Assembly (NCBI RefSeq): GCF_001673635.1
Contig: NZ_LZMH01000044.1
Coordinates: 62,001 to 126,000 of the forward strand
Reading direction: 5' to 3'
DNA: 64,000 nucleotides
Origin: Mycobacterium asiaticum
GTDB taxonomy: Bacteria > Actinomycetota > Actinomycetes > Mycobacteriales > Mycobacteriaceae
Shown: positions 19,855 through 29,978 of the stretch, in pieces
Layout of the letters: each line of letters begins with the position of its first letter
How positions within the stretch are numbered: the stretch's first letter is position 1
Notes under the pieces: model-generated
Seen by the model: only the letters and a program-made list of their open reading frames with translations
What the model was told of the DNA's origin: nothing
Databases searched by the model: none
Made by a program: the position numbers and the translations under genes

Positions 19855-20077
19855 TTGCGCCACCTCCAACCGTGAACTCCGACCGGCCGTGACCACCGTG
19901 GGAACCGCCGACAGCCTCATCGGTGGCGGCCCACAGAATCGGCGCGTGTGTCCACTTCTCCGACAGGTTATAGCTCTTGGGATGCGGGCCCTTGCGCGTC
20001 AAGGTCAGCAAGCTCAGGACCACCACCAGCAACAACGGGACACCTACTAGCAGCAGGTGAGTCTGCATAGCGTTCAC
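19841..20077 (-). CDS. Small single-span membrane protein, probable cytochrome aa3 oxidase accessory subunit
   Basis: 78 residues from GTG at 20075-20077; an ATG three codons later is an alternative. A single strong transmembrane helix ([19 protein letters not shown], about 7-25) is followed by a conserved-looking segment, [26 protein letters not shown], and a Gly/Ser/His-rich tail. This matches in size and position the small subunit encoded next to the DUF5130 gene in M. smegmatis (MSMEG_4693) and found in the III2IV2 supercomplex. The stop overlaps the start of the DUF5130 gene, whose ribosome binding site lies inside this gene, so the two are translationally coupled, as expected of partners. 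Confidence 0.75.
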   Translation of the reverse strand: MNAMQTHLLLVGVPLLLVVVLSLLTLTRKGPHPKSYNLSEKWTHAPILWAATDEAVGGSHGGHGRSEFTVGGGASGTW

Positions 20078-20140
20078 GACGCAAACCGTATCCCACCCGG
20101 GGTGATACCGGGACACCTAGGACCCCGGAAATTCCCAGAA

Positions 20141-20788
20141 TCAGGCCGCGCCCTCACCGAGGTAGCGGGCCCACGACGGGTCCAGCTCCTTGACCGTGGA
20201 CAGCAGCCGCCAGTGCTGACCGGTCGGCGGTAGCGGCGCGCGCCGCAACGCCCAGCCGAGTTCGCTGAGCAGTTTGTCGCCCTTGCGGTGGTTGCATGCC
20301 GAGCAGCACGCGACGCAGTTCTCCCACGAGTGGTCACCACCGCGGCTGCGCGGCACCACGTGGTCGACGGTGTCGGCCTTGGCGCCGCAGTAGGCGCAGC
20401 AGAACCGGTCGCGGTGCATCAACGCTGCCCGCGTCATCGGCACCCGGGCGCGGTAGGGCACCCGGACGTAGGACCGCAGCTGGATCACGGACGGCACCGC
20501 GATCGAGCGGGTCGCGGAATGGATGATCAGCCCGGCCGGGTCGTCGTGTACCACGTCGGCCTTGCCGCAGATCACCATGACGATCGCGCGCCGCATCGGC
20601 AACGCGGTGAGCGGCTCGTAGGTGGAGTTCAGCAACAGCACCCGCCGCCGGCTCCAGATGGATGCGCCGTCGGTGCGCGAAGGCGGATGGGTGTCGACAC
20701 TATGGAGAGATGGCGCGGCGGCAGGCCCGGTCCCATATGCCGCGGCACCCGAACTGCGGTGGCTGCGGCGTTTGTTGCGCTGCGCCAT
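20141..20788 (-). CDS. HNH endonuclease family protein (Rv2469c-like)
   Basis: 215 residues. The HNH domain sits in the C-terminal half: two zinc-type cysteine pairs (FCCAYCG and [13 protein letters not shown]) bracket [21 protein letters not shown], giving the D-H...N...H core. The N-terminal half contains [30 protein letters not shown], typical of this actinobacterial family. The first 40 residues are basic, low complexity. A perfect GGAGG lies upstream of the ATG. HNH proteins of this class are widespread single-copy genes in Actinobacteria; the role (DNA repair or RNA processing) is not established. Divergent from glbO. Confidence 0.88.
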   Translation of the reverse strand: MAQRNKRRSHRSSGAAAYGTGPAAAPSLHSVDTHPPSRTDGASIWSRRRVLLLNSTYEPLTALPMRRAIVMVICGKADVVHDDPAGLIIHSATRSIAVPSVIQLRSYVRVPYRARVPMTRAALMHRDRFCCAYCGAKADTVDHVVPRSRGGDHSWENCVACCSACNHRKGDKLLSELGWALRRAPLPPTGQHWRLLSTVKELDPSWARYLGEGAA

Positions 20789-20917
20789 AAATCCTCCGCC
20801 GACAGTTCACCACGATTTTCTGCAGATCGCACGCCTATTCCCGGTCGGCGCCGTGTCGATCCGGTGAATAGCCGGAGCGTCGCGGCCACGGTCGCGGGTG
20901 CCTCACAATGGACAGCG

Positions 20918-21313
20918 ATGGATCAAACAACAGAAACCTTCTACGACGCCATCGGGGGCGCCAAGACCTTCGACGCGATCGTCTCGCGCTTCTACGAGCA
21001 GGTTGCCGAGGACGAAATCCTGCGTCCGCTCTACCCCGAGGAGGACCTCAGCGGCGCCGAGGAGCGGCTGCGGATGTTCCTCGAGCAGTACTGGGGCGGC
21101 CCGCGCACCTACTCTGAGCAGCGCGGACACCCGCGGTTGCGGATGCGGCACGTGCCGTTCCGGATCACTGCGCTCGAACGCGACGCCTGGCTGAGGTGCA
21201 TGTACACCGCCGTGGGCTCCATTGACTCCCAGACGCTGGACGACGAGCATCGGCGGCAGTTGCTCCAGTATCTGGAGATGGCTGCGCACTCCCTCGTCAA
21301 CTCGGCGATCTGA
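20918..21313 (+). CDS. glbO: Truncated hemoglobin GlbO (trHbO, group II)
   Basis: 131 residues. Group II truncated hemoglobin binding O2 with high affinity; linked to respiration and membrane function in mycobacteria. Residues equivalent to the known haem-pocket set are present: Y39 (CD1), proximal H78 (F8, in RMRHVPF) and W91 (G8, in ERDAWLRC), with the conserved [24 protein letters not shown] block. The start ATG at 20918 gives [18 protein letters not shown], three residues longer than M. tuberculosis GlbO (Rv2470). The stop overlaps the aglA start (TGATG), so the hemoglobin and glucosidase are translationally coupled. Confidence 0.96.
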   Translation: MDQTTETFYDAIGGAKTFDAIVSRFYEQVAEDEILRPLYPEEDLSGAEERLRMFLEQYWGGPRTYSEQRGHPRLRMRHVPFRITALERDAWLRCMYTAVGSIDSQTLDDEHRRQLLQYLEMAAHSLVNSAI

Positions 21314-22887
21314 TGGCAGCCCAGTCACAGCCGTGGTGGCAGTCCGCGGTGTTCTACCAGGTGTATCCGCGGTCGTTCGCCGACAGCGATGGTGACGGTG
21401 TTGGCGACCTCGACGGGCTCGCCGACCGGCTGGATCATCTGGTGTGGCTCGGCGTGGACGCGATCTGGGTCAACCCCGTCACCGTCTCGCCGATGGCCGA
21501 CCACGGCTACGACGTTGCCGATCCCAGGGACATCGACCCGCTGTTCGGCGGGATGGCCGCCTTCGAGCGGCTGATCGCCGCGGCGCACGCCCGCAACATC
21601 AAGGTCACCATGGACGTGGTGCCCAACCACACCAGCTCCCAGCATCCGTGGTTTCAGGCCGCGCTGGGCGCCGGCCCGGGCACCGACGCACGCGAACGAT
21701 ATTTCTTCCGCGACGGCCGCGGGCCGGATGGCCTGCTGCCGCCGAACAATTGGGAGTCGGTGTTCGGCGGCCCGGCGTGGACGCGGGTGATCGAGCCGAA
21801 TGGCAACCCCGGGCAGTGGTATCTGCACCTGTTCGACACCGAGCAGCCGGACCTGAATTGGGACAACCCGGAGATCTTCGACGACTTCGAGAAGACGCTG
21901 CGGTTCTGGCTGGAACGCGGGGTGGACGGGTTCCGCATCGACGTGGCGCACGGGATGGCCAAGCCGGCGGGCCTGCCGGACGCGCCGGATGCCGCAGTCG
22001 AGATCCTGCGGCACAGCGACGAGGACCCGCGCTTCAACCGGCCGCACGTGCACGCCATCCACCGCGACATCCGCACCGTCATGAACGACTACCCCGACGC
22101 GGTGACCGTCGGAGAGGTGTGGGTCCACGACAACGCGCAGTGGGCGGAATACGTCCGGCCCGATGAACTGCATCTCGGCTTCAACTTCCGGCTCACCCGC
22201 ACCGACTTCGACGCGGCCGAGATTCATGCCGCGGTTCAGAATTCGCTGGAGGCCGCGGCGCTGGAGAATGCCACCCCGACCTGGACGCTGTCCAACCACG
22301 ATGTGGGCCGCGAGGTCACCCGATACGGCGGCGGTGAGGTCGGCCTGGCCCGGGCGAAGGCGATGGTCATGCTGATGCTCGCGCTGCCCGGCGCGCTGTT
22401 CGTCTACAACGGTTCGGAACTGGGTTTGCCGGACGTGGATCTGCCCGATGAGGTGCTGCAGGACCCGACGTGGGAACGCTCCGGGCACACCGAGCGCGGC
22501 CGCGACAAATGCCGGGTTCCGATGCCGTGGTCGGGTGACGCTCCCCCGTTCGGGTTTTCCACGAACCCCGACACCTGGCTGCCGATGCCCGCCGACTGGG
22601 CGTCACTGACCGTCGAGAAGCAGCGCGCCGACGCCGGGTCAACGCTGGCGTTCTTCCGCGAAGTCATTCGATTGCGCGGTGCGCGAACCGAATTCGACGG
22701 AACAGCGATCGACTGGTTGTCCTCGCCGGCCGGGGTGCTGATCTTCCGGCGCCGCGGCGGCGGCCTGGTCTGCGTGCTCAACGCCGGTTATCAGCCGGTC
22801 GCGCTGCCGCCGGGCGAGCTGTTGTTGAGCAGCGCGCCGCTGGTGGACGGCCGGTTGCCGGCGGACGGCGCGGCATGGCTCGGGTAA
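21313..22887 (+). CDS. aglA: Alpha-glucosidase AglA (glycoside hydrolase family 13)
   Basis: 524 residues. GH13 alpha-1,4/1,6-glucosidase, oligo-1,6-glucosidase type. Canonical motifs occur in order: FYQVYPRSFADSDGDGVGDL (1-35, with a calcium-site-like DSDGDGVGD), DVVPNHTSSQHPWF (region I), GFRIDVAHGM (region II, nucleophile Asp), VTVGEVW (region III, acid Glu) and LSNHDVGR (region IV, transition-state Asp). A C-terminal beta domain follows from about 430. It is cytoplasmic, with no signal peptide. The ATG overlaps the glbO stop. Equivalent to Rv2471. Confidence 0.94.
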   Translation: MAAQSQPWWQSAVFYQVYPRSFADSDGDGVGDLDGLADRLDHLVWLGVDAIWVNPVTVSPMADHGYDVADPRDIDPLFGGMAAFERLIAAAHARNIKVTMDVVPNHTSSQHPWFQAALGAGPGTDARERYFFRDGRGPDGLLPPNNWESVFGGPAWTRVIEPNGNPGQWYLHLFDTEQPDLNWDNPEIFDDFEKTLRFWLERGVDGFRIDVAHGMAKPAGLPDAPDAAVEILRHSDEDPRFNRPHVHAIHRDIRTVMNDYPDAVTVGEVWVHDNAQWAEYVRPDELHLGFNFRLTRTDFDAAEIHAAVQNSLEAAALENATPTWTLSNHDVGREVTRYGGGEVGLARAKAMVMLMLALPGALFVYNGSELGLPDVDLPDEVLQDPTWERSGHTERGRDKCRVPMPWSGDAPPFGFSTNPDTWLPMPADWASLTVEKQRADAGSTLAFFREVIRLRGARTEFDGTAIDWLSSPAGVLIFRRRGGGLVCVLNAGYQPVALPPGELLLSSAPLVDGRLPADGAAWLG

Positions 22888-22930
22888 CCGTTCGCTCGCT
22901 TTCGGTCGCTCGCTGCTCTATAGGTGATGC

Positions 22931-23968
22931 ATGACTTCGTACGCGTGGGCAGTGATCGGAGCGGGACCCGCGGGAATCGCCGCGGTCGGGCGGCTGCTGG
23001 ACCGGGGCATCCCGCAGGAAAGGCTCGCCTGGATCGACCCGGCCTTCGGCGCGGGCGATCTCGGCGCCAAGTGGCGGTCGGTATCCAGCAACACCGTTGC
23101 CGGCACATTCCTGGAATATCTCAACGGCGCCAAGTCATTTCGCTTCTCCGAGGCGCCACCCCTGCCGCTGCGTGAGGTTGACCCGGCCGAGACGTGCGCG
23201 CTGGCACTGGTAGCCGACCCGTTGTTGTGGATCACCGACCATCTGCGCGAGCGGGTGCATGCCTTCCAGACCACGGCGACCGCGCTTTTCCTGGAGAACA
23301 GGCGGTGGCGCATCGAGACCGAGGGTGACCCCGTCATCGCCGACAATGTGATTCTGGCCGTCGGTGCGGTGCCCAGGAAACTGAACTATCCGCAGTTGGA
23401 CGAGATACCGGTCGAGGTGGCACTGGACCCCGAGAAGCTCGCCGCCGAACCGCTCGAAGGTGCGACGGTGGCCGTCTTCGGCTCCTCGCACTCGTCGATG
23501 ATCGCGCTGCCTCATCTATTGCGCCATCCGGTCAACAAGGTGATCAACTTCTACCGCAGTCCTCTCAAATATGCGGTGTACCTCGATGATTGGATCCTGT
23601 TCGATGACACCGGCCTCAAAGGCCGGGCGGCCGAGTGGGCCCGGGAGAATATCGACGGGGTGTACCCGGATCGGCTGGAAAGGTACTGGGTTTCCAGTCC
23701 CGAATTCGAAGAGAAACTGGCCGAGTGCGACCGCGTGGTCTACACCGTCGGCTTCGATCGCCGGGAACTGCCGACGACACCGCAGTGGGGGCCCCTGGAG
23801 TACAACCAGCAGAACGGGATCATCGCTCCCGGCTTGTTCGGACTGGGCATCGCGTTTCCCGAATACGCCGAAGACCCGTACGGCTACGGGCAGCATCGGG
23901 TGGGTCTGAAGAAATTCATGGACTACCTCAACAGCGTGCTGCCGTTGTGGACGGTCTACCGCACCTGA
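22931..23968 (+). CDS. FAD-dependent pyridine nucleotide-disulphide oxidoreductase-like protein
   Basis: 345 residues. The N-terminal FAD-binding motif is VIGAGPAGIAAVGRL (about 8-22), with acidic strand end WIDPAF and GAKWRSVSSNT; a second dinucleotide site may be VAVFGSSHSSMIALPHLL (about 180). ILAVGAVPRKL is the usual ATG-like motif that precedes release of the flavin domain. No redox-active CxxC pair is visible, so it is not a classical disulphide reductase; a monooxygenase or pyrroloquinoline-type role is possible. It follows aglA by 43 bases on the same strand. It takes the place of Rv2472/Rv2473 of H37Rv, and I cannot name an ortholog. Confidence 0.75.
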   Translation: MTSYAWAVIGAGPAGIAAVGRLLDRGIPQERLAWIDPAFGAGDLGAKWRSVSSNTVAGTFLEYLNGAKSFRFSEAPPLPLREVDPAETCALALVADPLLWITDHLRERVHAFQTTATALFLENRRWRIETEGDPVIADNVILAVGAVPRKLNYPQLDEIPVEVALDPEKLAAEPLEGATVAVFGSSHSSMIALPHLLRHPVNKVINFYRSPLKYAVYLDDWILFDDTGLKGRAAEWARENIDGVYPDRLERYWVSSPEFEEKLAECDRVVYTVGFDRRELPTTPQWGPLEYNQQNGIIAPGLFGLGIAFPEYAEDPYGYGQHRVGLKKFMDYLNSVLPLWTVYRT

Positions 23969-24022
23969 GGCTCCGCGAAAAACTCGCGCTGATTCAAAAG
24001 CCCGGGTGATCTGGCACGCGGC

Positions 24023-24688
24023 TCAGCGCAGCACCAGCGATGCCGGCCCCCGCCGTCGGTACACCGACCCGAATCGCGCGTCGACGCGCAGCCAGGTCGG
24101 CAGCACCCGCACCCGGATCACTTCGTCGTCGCCGATCGCGTCCGCCGATGGCGGCAGGAAACCCATTGCGGTCAAGGCGAATACGCAGCGCATCGGCAAT
24201 CCGACCACGGTGTCACCGGAGCTGACCTCGATGACCTCCTGATCCAGCAGCGAGACCGGCGGGCCGTGGGCGCTGCCGTGCTCGCGGGCCAATTGGGCAC
24301 CGCTCTGGGACAGCTCCAGGATCGCCTTGGCCGGTACGTCGTCGAGGTGGGTGAACCCCGAATCCGGCGGCAGTGCGCCCCGCCACGCCGAGTCCATGGC
24401 GAAACCGGGTTCGACGTAGCCGTCGGCGGCCGCGGCAGCCGCCAGCCCGCGCGCCAATCCGTCGGCGCCGACCGACATGTCGTCTGGCCGCACCGTGCCG
24501 GCCACCACGCGACTGGCCAGCACATCGAAACCCGTTGCCACCCACGCGGTCACGAGTCCCGTTGCGCGGGCGCGAAGCCGGATGACCGCGGCATCGTCGA
24601 GGCGCAGCGCATGATCGACGAACTTGGCCAGATCCGCGCGGTGGGCGTCGTCAGGCAGCCACAGCCCGCGCTCCGCTACCGAATCCAC
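24023..24688 (-). CDS. Conserved hypothetical protein (Rv2474c-like)
   Basis: 221 residues from GTG at 24686-24688, overlapping the end of the thioesterase gene upstream by 13 bases. No membrane segment, signal peptide or recognisable catalytic motif is seen; the protein is rich in alanine, with a helical-looking N-terminal half (DLAKFVDHALRLDDAAVIRLRARATGLVTAW). The C-terminal part, DTVVGLPMRCVFALTAMGFLPP, ends in RVLPTWLRVDARFGSVYRRRGPASLVLR. Position after gdh and the thioesterase matches Rv2474c. The coupled arrangement gdh-thioesterase-this gene suggests one operon; function unknown. Confidence 0.8.
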   Translation of the reverse strand: MDSVAERGLWLPDDAHRADLAKFVDHALRLDDAAVIRLRARATGLVTAWVATGFDVLASRVVAGTVRPDDMSVGADGLARGLAAAAAADGYVEPGFAMDSAWRGALPPDSGFTHLDDVPAKAILELSQSGAQLAREHGSAHGPPVSLLDQEVIEVSSGDTVVGLPMRCVFALTAMGFLPPSADAIGDDEVIRVRVLPTWLRVDARFGSVYRRRGPASLVLR

Positions 24689-25089
24689 CGCTGCAGGTAC
24701 TCCCGATGGTGCGGCGACAGTCGCACCAGCCGCTGCTCCTTGATGTGCACCGCGGCCAGCTGCGACTCGGCGATGACGGCGGGCTTGGACTCCGGGTCGG
24801 CATTCACCGAACGCACTTCGTAGCCCAGGGTGAAGTCGACGGCCCGCAGCCGCTTGGTCCAGATGGTCACCTGCAGCGGCGAGTCGGCCAGCCGCAGTTG
24901 GTCTTTGTAGGTAACCCGCACGTCGGCGATCAGCAGGCCGATGGTGGTGATGTCGGCGCCGAACGGCTCCTTGAGGAAGGGCACCCGCGACTCTTCGAGG
25001 ATCGTGACCATGGTGGCGTGGTTGACGTGCTGGTACATGTCGATGTCCGACCAGCGCACCGGCACCGCCGCGACGTATCCGATGCTCAC
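24676..25089 (-). CDS. Hotdog-fold acyl-CoA thioesterase (Rv2475c-like, 4HBT family)
   Basis: 137 residues from GTG at 25087-25089, which overlaps the gdh stop as GTGA. The family signature [26 protein letters not shown] (about 10-35) holds the catalytic aspartate (D17-type in the 4-hydroxybenzoyl-CoA thioesterase family) and NHATM. A later [19 protein letters not shown] continues the hotdog sheet. The likely reaction is hydrolysis of an acyl-CoA; substrate unknown. An in-frame extension up to 25239 lies within gdh and was rejected. Confidence 0.88.
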   Translation of the reverse strand: MSIGYVAAVPVRWSDIDMYQHVNHATMVTILEESRVPFLKEPFGADITTIGLLIADVRVTYKDQLRLADSPLQVTIWTKRLRAVDFTLGYEVRSVNADPESKPAVIAESQLAAVHIKEQRLVRLSPHHREYLQRWIR

Positions 25090-28000
25090 CCCGACGAACC
25101 TCGACCGCTGGTGCGGGTCATGCGCCGGATCTGCCGCGCCGCCACCGACAGGGTCGCGAGATCCGTCGCGCCGCTCTCCCGTATCTCGTCGAGGGTGCGG
25201 CGTGCCCGTTCCACCCGGGACGCGCTGATGTGTTCCCACTCGGCGATCTTCTGCTCACCGCTCTCGTCGGGCTCACCCACCGCGAGCACGTCGAAGCACA
25301 GCGACCGCAACGAGGCGTAGATGTCGTCGCGAATCGCCAAGCGCGCCAAGGAGTGCCAGCGGTCGTTGCGAGGCAGTTCGGACACCGCGGTGAGCAGCGA
25401 GTCGGTGCCCAGGCGGTCCATCAACGCGAAATATGTGTCGGCAACCTCGGCGGTCTCGATCTCGGTGATGTCGGCGATGTCGATGATGTCGAGCAGGCTG
25501 TAGCGGTACAGCCCGGCAGCCACCCGGTAGGCCAGGTCCGGCGGCGCACCCTGCGCGGTGAATTCGGCGGCCTCCTTCTCGACGATGGCCTTGTCGTCGC
25601 CGCGCAGCCACTCCGACATGTGTGGCGTCAGGGCTCTGACCTTCGCGGCGAAGCGGTTGATCTCGGCGCCGACGGCCAGCGGCTGGGGCCGGTAGTTCAG
25701 CAGCCAGCGACCGGCCCGGTCGATCAGCCGCCGGGTGTCCAGGGTCAACCGGTCGGACAGCGCGACCGGCAGATTGGCCGCGCGGATGCGCCGCCAGGTG
25801 TGTCCGACGCCGAAGATCGCGTTGGTGGCCGCGTACGTGCGCACGGCGTCGATGGGTGTGACGCCGACGTCCTCGGCGATCCGGTAGGCGTAACTGATGC
25901 CCGCGGTGTCCACCATGTCGTTGACCAGCATGGTCGTGACGATCTCGCGGCGCAGTTGGTGCCCCCGGATCTCCGGGGTGAACCGTTCCCGAAGCGGCTT
26001 GGGGAAGTAATAGGGCAACCGCGAGGCGAAGACGTCCTGGTCGGGCAGCTCGGTCTTCAACAATTCCTCTTTGAGGCCCAGCTTCACGTGCGCCATCAAC
26101 GTCGCCAATTCGGGTGACGTGAGGCCGATGCCGGCCTCGGTGCGCCGGGCGATCTCCTTCTCCGACGGCAGCGCTTCGAGTTCGCGGTTGACGCCGCGCT
26201 CGGCGACGAGGTACTTGATCTGGTCAGCGTGCACGGGAAGCAGGCTGGCCGCGTTGGTGCGGCTGGTGCCCATCAGGTCGTTCTGGTCCTCGTTGTCGGT
26301 GAGTACCAGCGTGGCGACCTCGTCGGTCATCGACTCGAGCAGCTGCTTACGTTCCTCGGCCTTGACCTTGCCCGCGGTGACCAGCGAGTCGATCAGGATC
26401 TTGATGTTGACCTCGTGGTCGGAGCAGTCGACACCGGCGGAGTTGTCGAGTGCGTCGGTGTTGATCCGACCGCCCGACAGGTCGAATTCAACTCGGCCCA
26501 GGGCGGTCACGCCGAGGTTGCCGCCTTCGCCGATCACCTTGGCGCGCACCTGACTTCCGTTGACGCGCACCGGGTCGTTGGCGCGGTCGCCGACATCGGC
26601 ATCGGATTCCGCTTCGGCTTTGATGTAGGTGCCGATGCCGCCGTTGAACAGCAGGTCGACCGGCGCCTGAAGAATCGCGCGAATGAGGTTGGGCGGCGCC
26701 ATTTCCTGCACGTCCCCATCGATGCCGAGGGCTTCGCGGACCTGCGGGCTGATCGGGATGGCCTTCTGTTCCCGGCTGTACACCCCGCCGCCCGCGCTGA
26801 TCAGCGACTTGTCGTAATCGTCCCAGCTGGACCGCGGCAGATCGAACATCCGCTTGCGTTCCACCCATGACGACGCCGCATCGGGGTCGGGATCGAGGAA
26901 GATGTGCCGGTGGTCGAACGCGGCGATCAGCCGGATGTGCTTGCTCAACAGCATGCCGTTGCCGAACACGTCGCCGCTCATGTCGCCGACGCCGACGACG
27001 GTGAAGTCCTCGGATTGGGTGTCCACGCCGATCTCGCGGAAGTGCCGCTTGACCGCCTCCCACGCGCCTTTGGCGGTGATGCCCATGGCCTTGTGGTCGT
27101 AGCCGACCGATCCCCCGGAAGCGAACGCGTCGCCGAGCCAGAAGCCGTACGACTTCGCGACGTCGTTGGCGATGTCGGAGAAGGTGGCGGTGCCCTTGTC
27201 CGCCGCCACGACCAAATAGGCGTCGTCGCCGTCGCGGCGCACCACCCCGGGTGGCGGATGGACGGCCTTGGTGGCGTGGTCGACGTTGTCGGTGACGTCG
27301 AGCAGTCCGGAGATGAACAGCTGATAGCAGGCGACGCCTTCGGCGCGGGTGGCGTCGCGGTCGGCGGCGGGGTCGCCGGTCGGCAGCGGCGGACGCTTGA
27401 CGACGAAGCCGCCTTTGGCACCGACCGGCACGATGACGGCGTTCTTGACCGCCTGCGCCTTGACCAGGCCCAGAATCTCGGTGCGGAAGTCGTCGCGGCG
27501 GTCAGACCAGCGCAGCCCGCCGCGCGCGACCGGGCCGAAGCGCAGGTGCACGCCTTCGACTCGGGGCGAGTAGATGAAGATCTCGAATTTGGGCCGCGGC
27601 AGCGGCAGCTCGTCGATCAGTTGCGCGTTCAGCTTGACCGACAGCACATTGCGGCTGCGCGCCGAATCCGGGCGGTTGACAAAGTAATTGGTGCGCAGCG
27701 TGGCTTGGACCAACGAGGCGAACGCCCGCAGGATGCGGTCGGTGTCCAGGCTCACCAACGCGTCGATGTCGGCGGCGACGGCGGCGGCGGCGGCTTGCGC
27801 GTCCCGGCCGCTGCCGGCGGAGCTGGGGTCGAAAAGCGCTTCGAACAACGCGACCAACGACCGTGCGGTCGAGGGATGGTCGTTGAGAACCGTCTCGATG
27901 TAGGACTGGCTGTAGGGAAAGTTGGCCTGGCGCAGGTATTTCGCGTAGGCGCGCAGCAGCACCACCTGCTGCCAGGTCAGCCCGGCGCGCATCACCAGCT

Positions 28001-29924
28001 CGTTGAACCGGTCGATCTCCACCCGGCCCTGCCAGATGGCGGTGACGGCGTCGGCGAATCGTTGCGCACCCGCCTCGCGCTCTTCGTCCGACGCCGCCAA
28101 CGGGATGGTCGGATGCGGGACGATCTTGAACTGGTAGATCCACACCAGCAGCCCGTCGGGCCGGGTGACGGTGAACGGGCGCTCTTCGAGGACCACGACG
28201 CCCATGCTCTGCAGCATCGGCAACAACTGGCTGAGTGAGGCGGTGCGGCCGCCCAGGAACCAGGTCAGCTGCGCGACGCCCTGCTCGTCCCGGTCGGAGA
28301 ACACCAGCTTGACCGAATCGTCGCTGAGTTCTTTGATGACGGCGATGTCCCCGATGGCCTCGGCGGGGGTGACGACCTGCTTGTACGCCTCGGAGAACGC
28401 GCTCGCATAGTGCTCGGCGTCGGCGTAGCTGACCGCATCCGTCGGCGCCGCGGCGCCGAGGCGGTCACCCCAGGTCCGGGCTGCCTCGCTGAGCAGCCCC
28501 TGGATGCGGACGCGGTTCGCCTCCGACACGTCGACCGGCCGCGGATGTGGATCGTCGGTGGGCAGCCGGACCATGAAATGCATGAGCGCCCACGGGGATT
28601 CGCTGACCCGCGCGGTGAACTCCAACCTCGTGCCGCCGAATTCGCGGGCCAGGATGTCCTCGATCTGCAAGCGCACCGCGGTCGTGTAGCGGTCGCGCGG
28701 CAGATACACCAGGCAGGAGACGAAGAACTGGAGCCGATCGGCGCGCAGGAACAGCAGCGCGCGCCGTTGGGATCCCATATCGACGACGGCTTTGGCCATC
28801 GTCAGCAGCCGCTCGGCGCTGAGTGTGAACAGCTCCGGTCGCGGGACGGTCTGGATGACGTCGAGCAGCAGCTGGCCCGGGTGGCTGGGGTCGCTGCCGG
28901 CTAGCGTCAGCGCGTCGCGAACCCGGTGCGAGATGGTTGGGATCTCCAACACGTCGGCGTTCATCGCGGCGACCGTGAACAAGCCGACGAAGCGGTGCTC
29001 GTAGACCGTGCCGGCGTCTCCCCGTGCGCCGTCGGCGTATTCGCGCACTGCGATGGCGTATGGGTAGGCGCCGTAACGCAGATAACTGCCCACCGCCGCC
29101 TGAGCCAGCACCAGCAGTTTGGACTCGTCGGTCAGCCGGGGCCGGGTGCCGGACCGGGCCCGCAGCACACCCAGGCCACTGGACCCGTCACCGACGACCA
29201 GGCCGTCCTGCACCTCGGTGCGCTGGTAGCCCAGCAGCAGGAAATTGCCGTCGTTCAACCAGCGCAGCAGCGCCGCCACGTCCTGCCGGTCGGGTGCCTG
29301 GTAGTGGCCCTCGGGGTCGTTCTCGACGGCGGCGGCGACCTCACTCAGGGTGGCGATCAACGCCGATGCGTCGGTGGCGACCCGCTGCACATCGGCCAGC
29401 ACCTTCGGCAGCAGCCGTTCCGCCTCCGCAAGGACCTTGCTGTCCACCGCGGGAGAGAGTTGAACGTGGATCCAGGCCTCGCCGGCGTAGGGCGAGGAGT
29501 CGTCGGACTTCGGCTCGACCCGCTGGATCTCGCCCGCGGAATCGCGGCGGACCTCGAAGACCGGCGTCAGGATCGCCGTGTAGGACAGGCCGAGCCGGTG
29601 CAGCAGCACGGTGACCGAATCCATCAGCATGCTGCCCTGATCGGTGACCACTTGAAGCGCCGGCCCGAACCCGCCGGGGTCGTCGGCGGGGTACACCGCC
29701 ACGGAACTCTCACCGGTCGGCCGGTGCTCGGCGAGCCGGCGGTGAGCATCCACGATCGCGGGCGTTACCAGTGCGGAGGCGGGATCCGGCAAACCCGGTT
29801 CGCGGTCGTGCGATCCGCGATAGCTGTCGATGTACGCCTTGGATACCCAGTCAGGTATTCCGGACCGCTGCGTGAACGTGCTCCACGCCGCGACGTCATC
29901 TCTTGCTCCGGGATCGATCGTCAT
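25086..29924 (-). CDS. gdh: NAD-dependent glutamate dehydrogenase, large (180-kDa) type
   Basis: 1612 residues, close to Rv2476c. Large GDHs oxidise glutamate to 2-oxoglutarate with NAD. About 700 N-terminal residues form the regulatory ACT-like region ([44 protein letters not shown]). The catalytic domain covers roughly 700-1230 with [42 protein letters not shown] (catalytic lysine area), [21 protein letters not shown], and NGGIGTYIK; a C-terminal helical region completes it. M. tuberculosis and M. smegmatis versions are controlled by GarA. The ATG at 29924 has GGGGAG upstream. The downstream thioesterase start is nested in its stop. Confidence 0.97.
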   Translation of the reverse strand: MTIDPGARDDVAAWSTFTQRSGIPDWVSKAYIDSYRGSHDREPGLPDPASALVTPAIVDAHRRLAEHRPTGESSVAVYPADDPGGFGPALQVVTDQGSMLMDSVTVLLHRLGLSYTAILTPVFEVRRDSAGEIQRVEPKSDDSSPYAGEAWIHVQLSPAVDSKVLAEAERLLPKVLADVQRVATDASALIATLSEVAAAVENDPEGHYQAPDRQDVAALLRWLNDGNFLLLGYQRTEVQDGLVVGDGSSGLGVLRARSGTRPRLTDESKLLVLAQAAVGSYLRYGAYPYAIAVREYADGARGDAGTVYEHRFVGLFTVAAMNADVLEIPTISHRVRDALTLAGSDPSHPGQLLLDVIQTVPRPELFTLSAERLLTMAKAVVDMGSQRRALLFLRADRLQFFVSCLVYLPRDRYTTAVRLQIEDILAREFGGTRLEFTARVSESPWALMHFMVRLPTDDPHPRPVDVSEANRVRIQGLLSEAARTWGDRLGAAAPTDAVSYADAEHYASAFSEAYKQVVTPAEAIGDIAVIKELSDDSVKLVFSDRDEQGVAQLTWFLGGRTASLSQLLPMLQSMGVVVLEERPFTVTRPDGLLVWIYQFKIVPHPTIPLAASDEEREAGAQRFADAVTAIWQGRVEIDRFNELVMRAGLTWQQVVLLRAYAKYLRQANFPYSQSYIETVLNDHPSTARSLVALFEALFDPSSAGSGRDAQAAAAAVAADIDALVSLDTDRILRAFASLVQATLRTNYFVNRPDSARSRNVLSVKLNAQLIDELPLPRPKFEIFIYSPRVEGVHLRFGPVARGGLRWSDRRDDFRTEILGLVKAQAVKNAVIVPVGAKGGFVVKRPPLPTGDPAADRDATRAEGVACYQLFISGLLDVTDNVDHATKAVHPPPGVVRRDGDDAYLVVAADKGTATFSDIANDVAKSYGFWLGDAFASGGSVGYDHKAMGITAKGAWEAVKRHFREIGVDTQSEDFTVVGVGDMSGDVFGNGMLLSKHIRLIAAFDHRHIFLDPDPDAASSWVERKRMFDLPRSSWDDYDKSLISAGGGVYSREQKAIPISPQVREALGIDGDVQEMAPPNLIRAILQAPVDLLFNGGIGTYIKAEAESDADVGDRANDPVRVNGSQVRAKVIGEGGNLGVTALGRVEFDLSGGRINTDALDNSAGVDCSDHEVNIKILIDSLVTAGKVKAEERKQLLESMTDEVATLVLTDNEDQNDLMGTSRTNAASLLPVHADQIKYLVAERGVNRELEALPSEKEIARRTEAGIGLTSPELATLMAHVKLGLKEELLKTELPDQDVFASRLPYYFPKPLRERFTPEIRGHQLRREIVTTMLVNDMVDTAGISYAYRIAEDVGVTPIDAVRTYAATNAIFGVGHTWRRIRAANLPVALSDRLTLDTRRLIDRAGRWLLNYRPQPLAVGAEINRFAAKVRALTPHMSEWLRGDDKAIVEKEAAEFTAQGAPPDLAYRVAAGLYRYSLLDIIDIADITEIETAEVADTYFALMDRLGTDSLLTAVSELPRNDRWHSLARLAIRDDIYASLRSLCFDVLAVGEPDESGEQKIAEWEHISASRVERARRTLDEIRESGATDLATLSVAARQIRRMTRTSGRGSSG

Positions 29925-29978
29925 TCCGATTGCTCCCCACTCGCGACGGGTACCGCTGGGCTAGTGCCGGACCTGACA

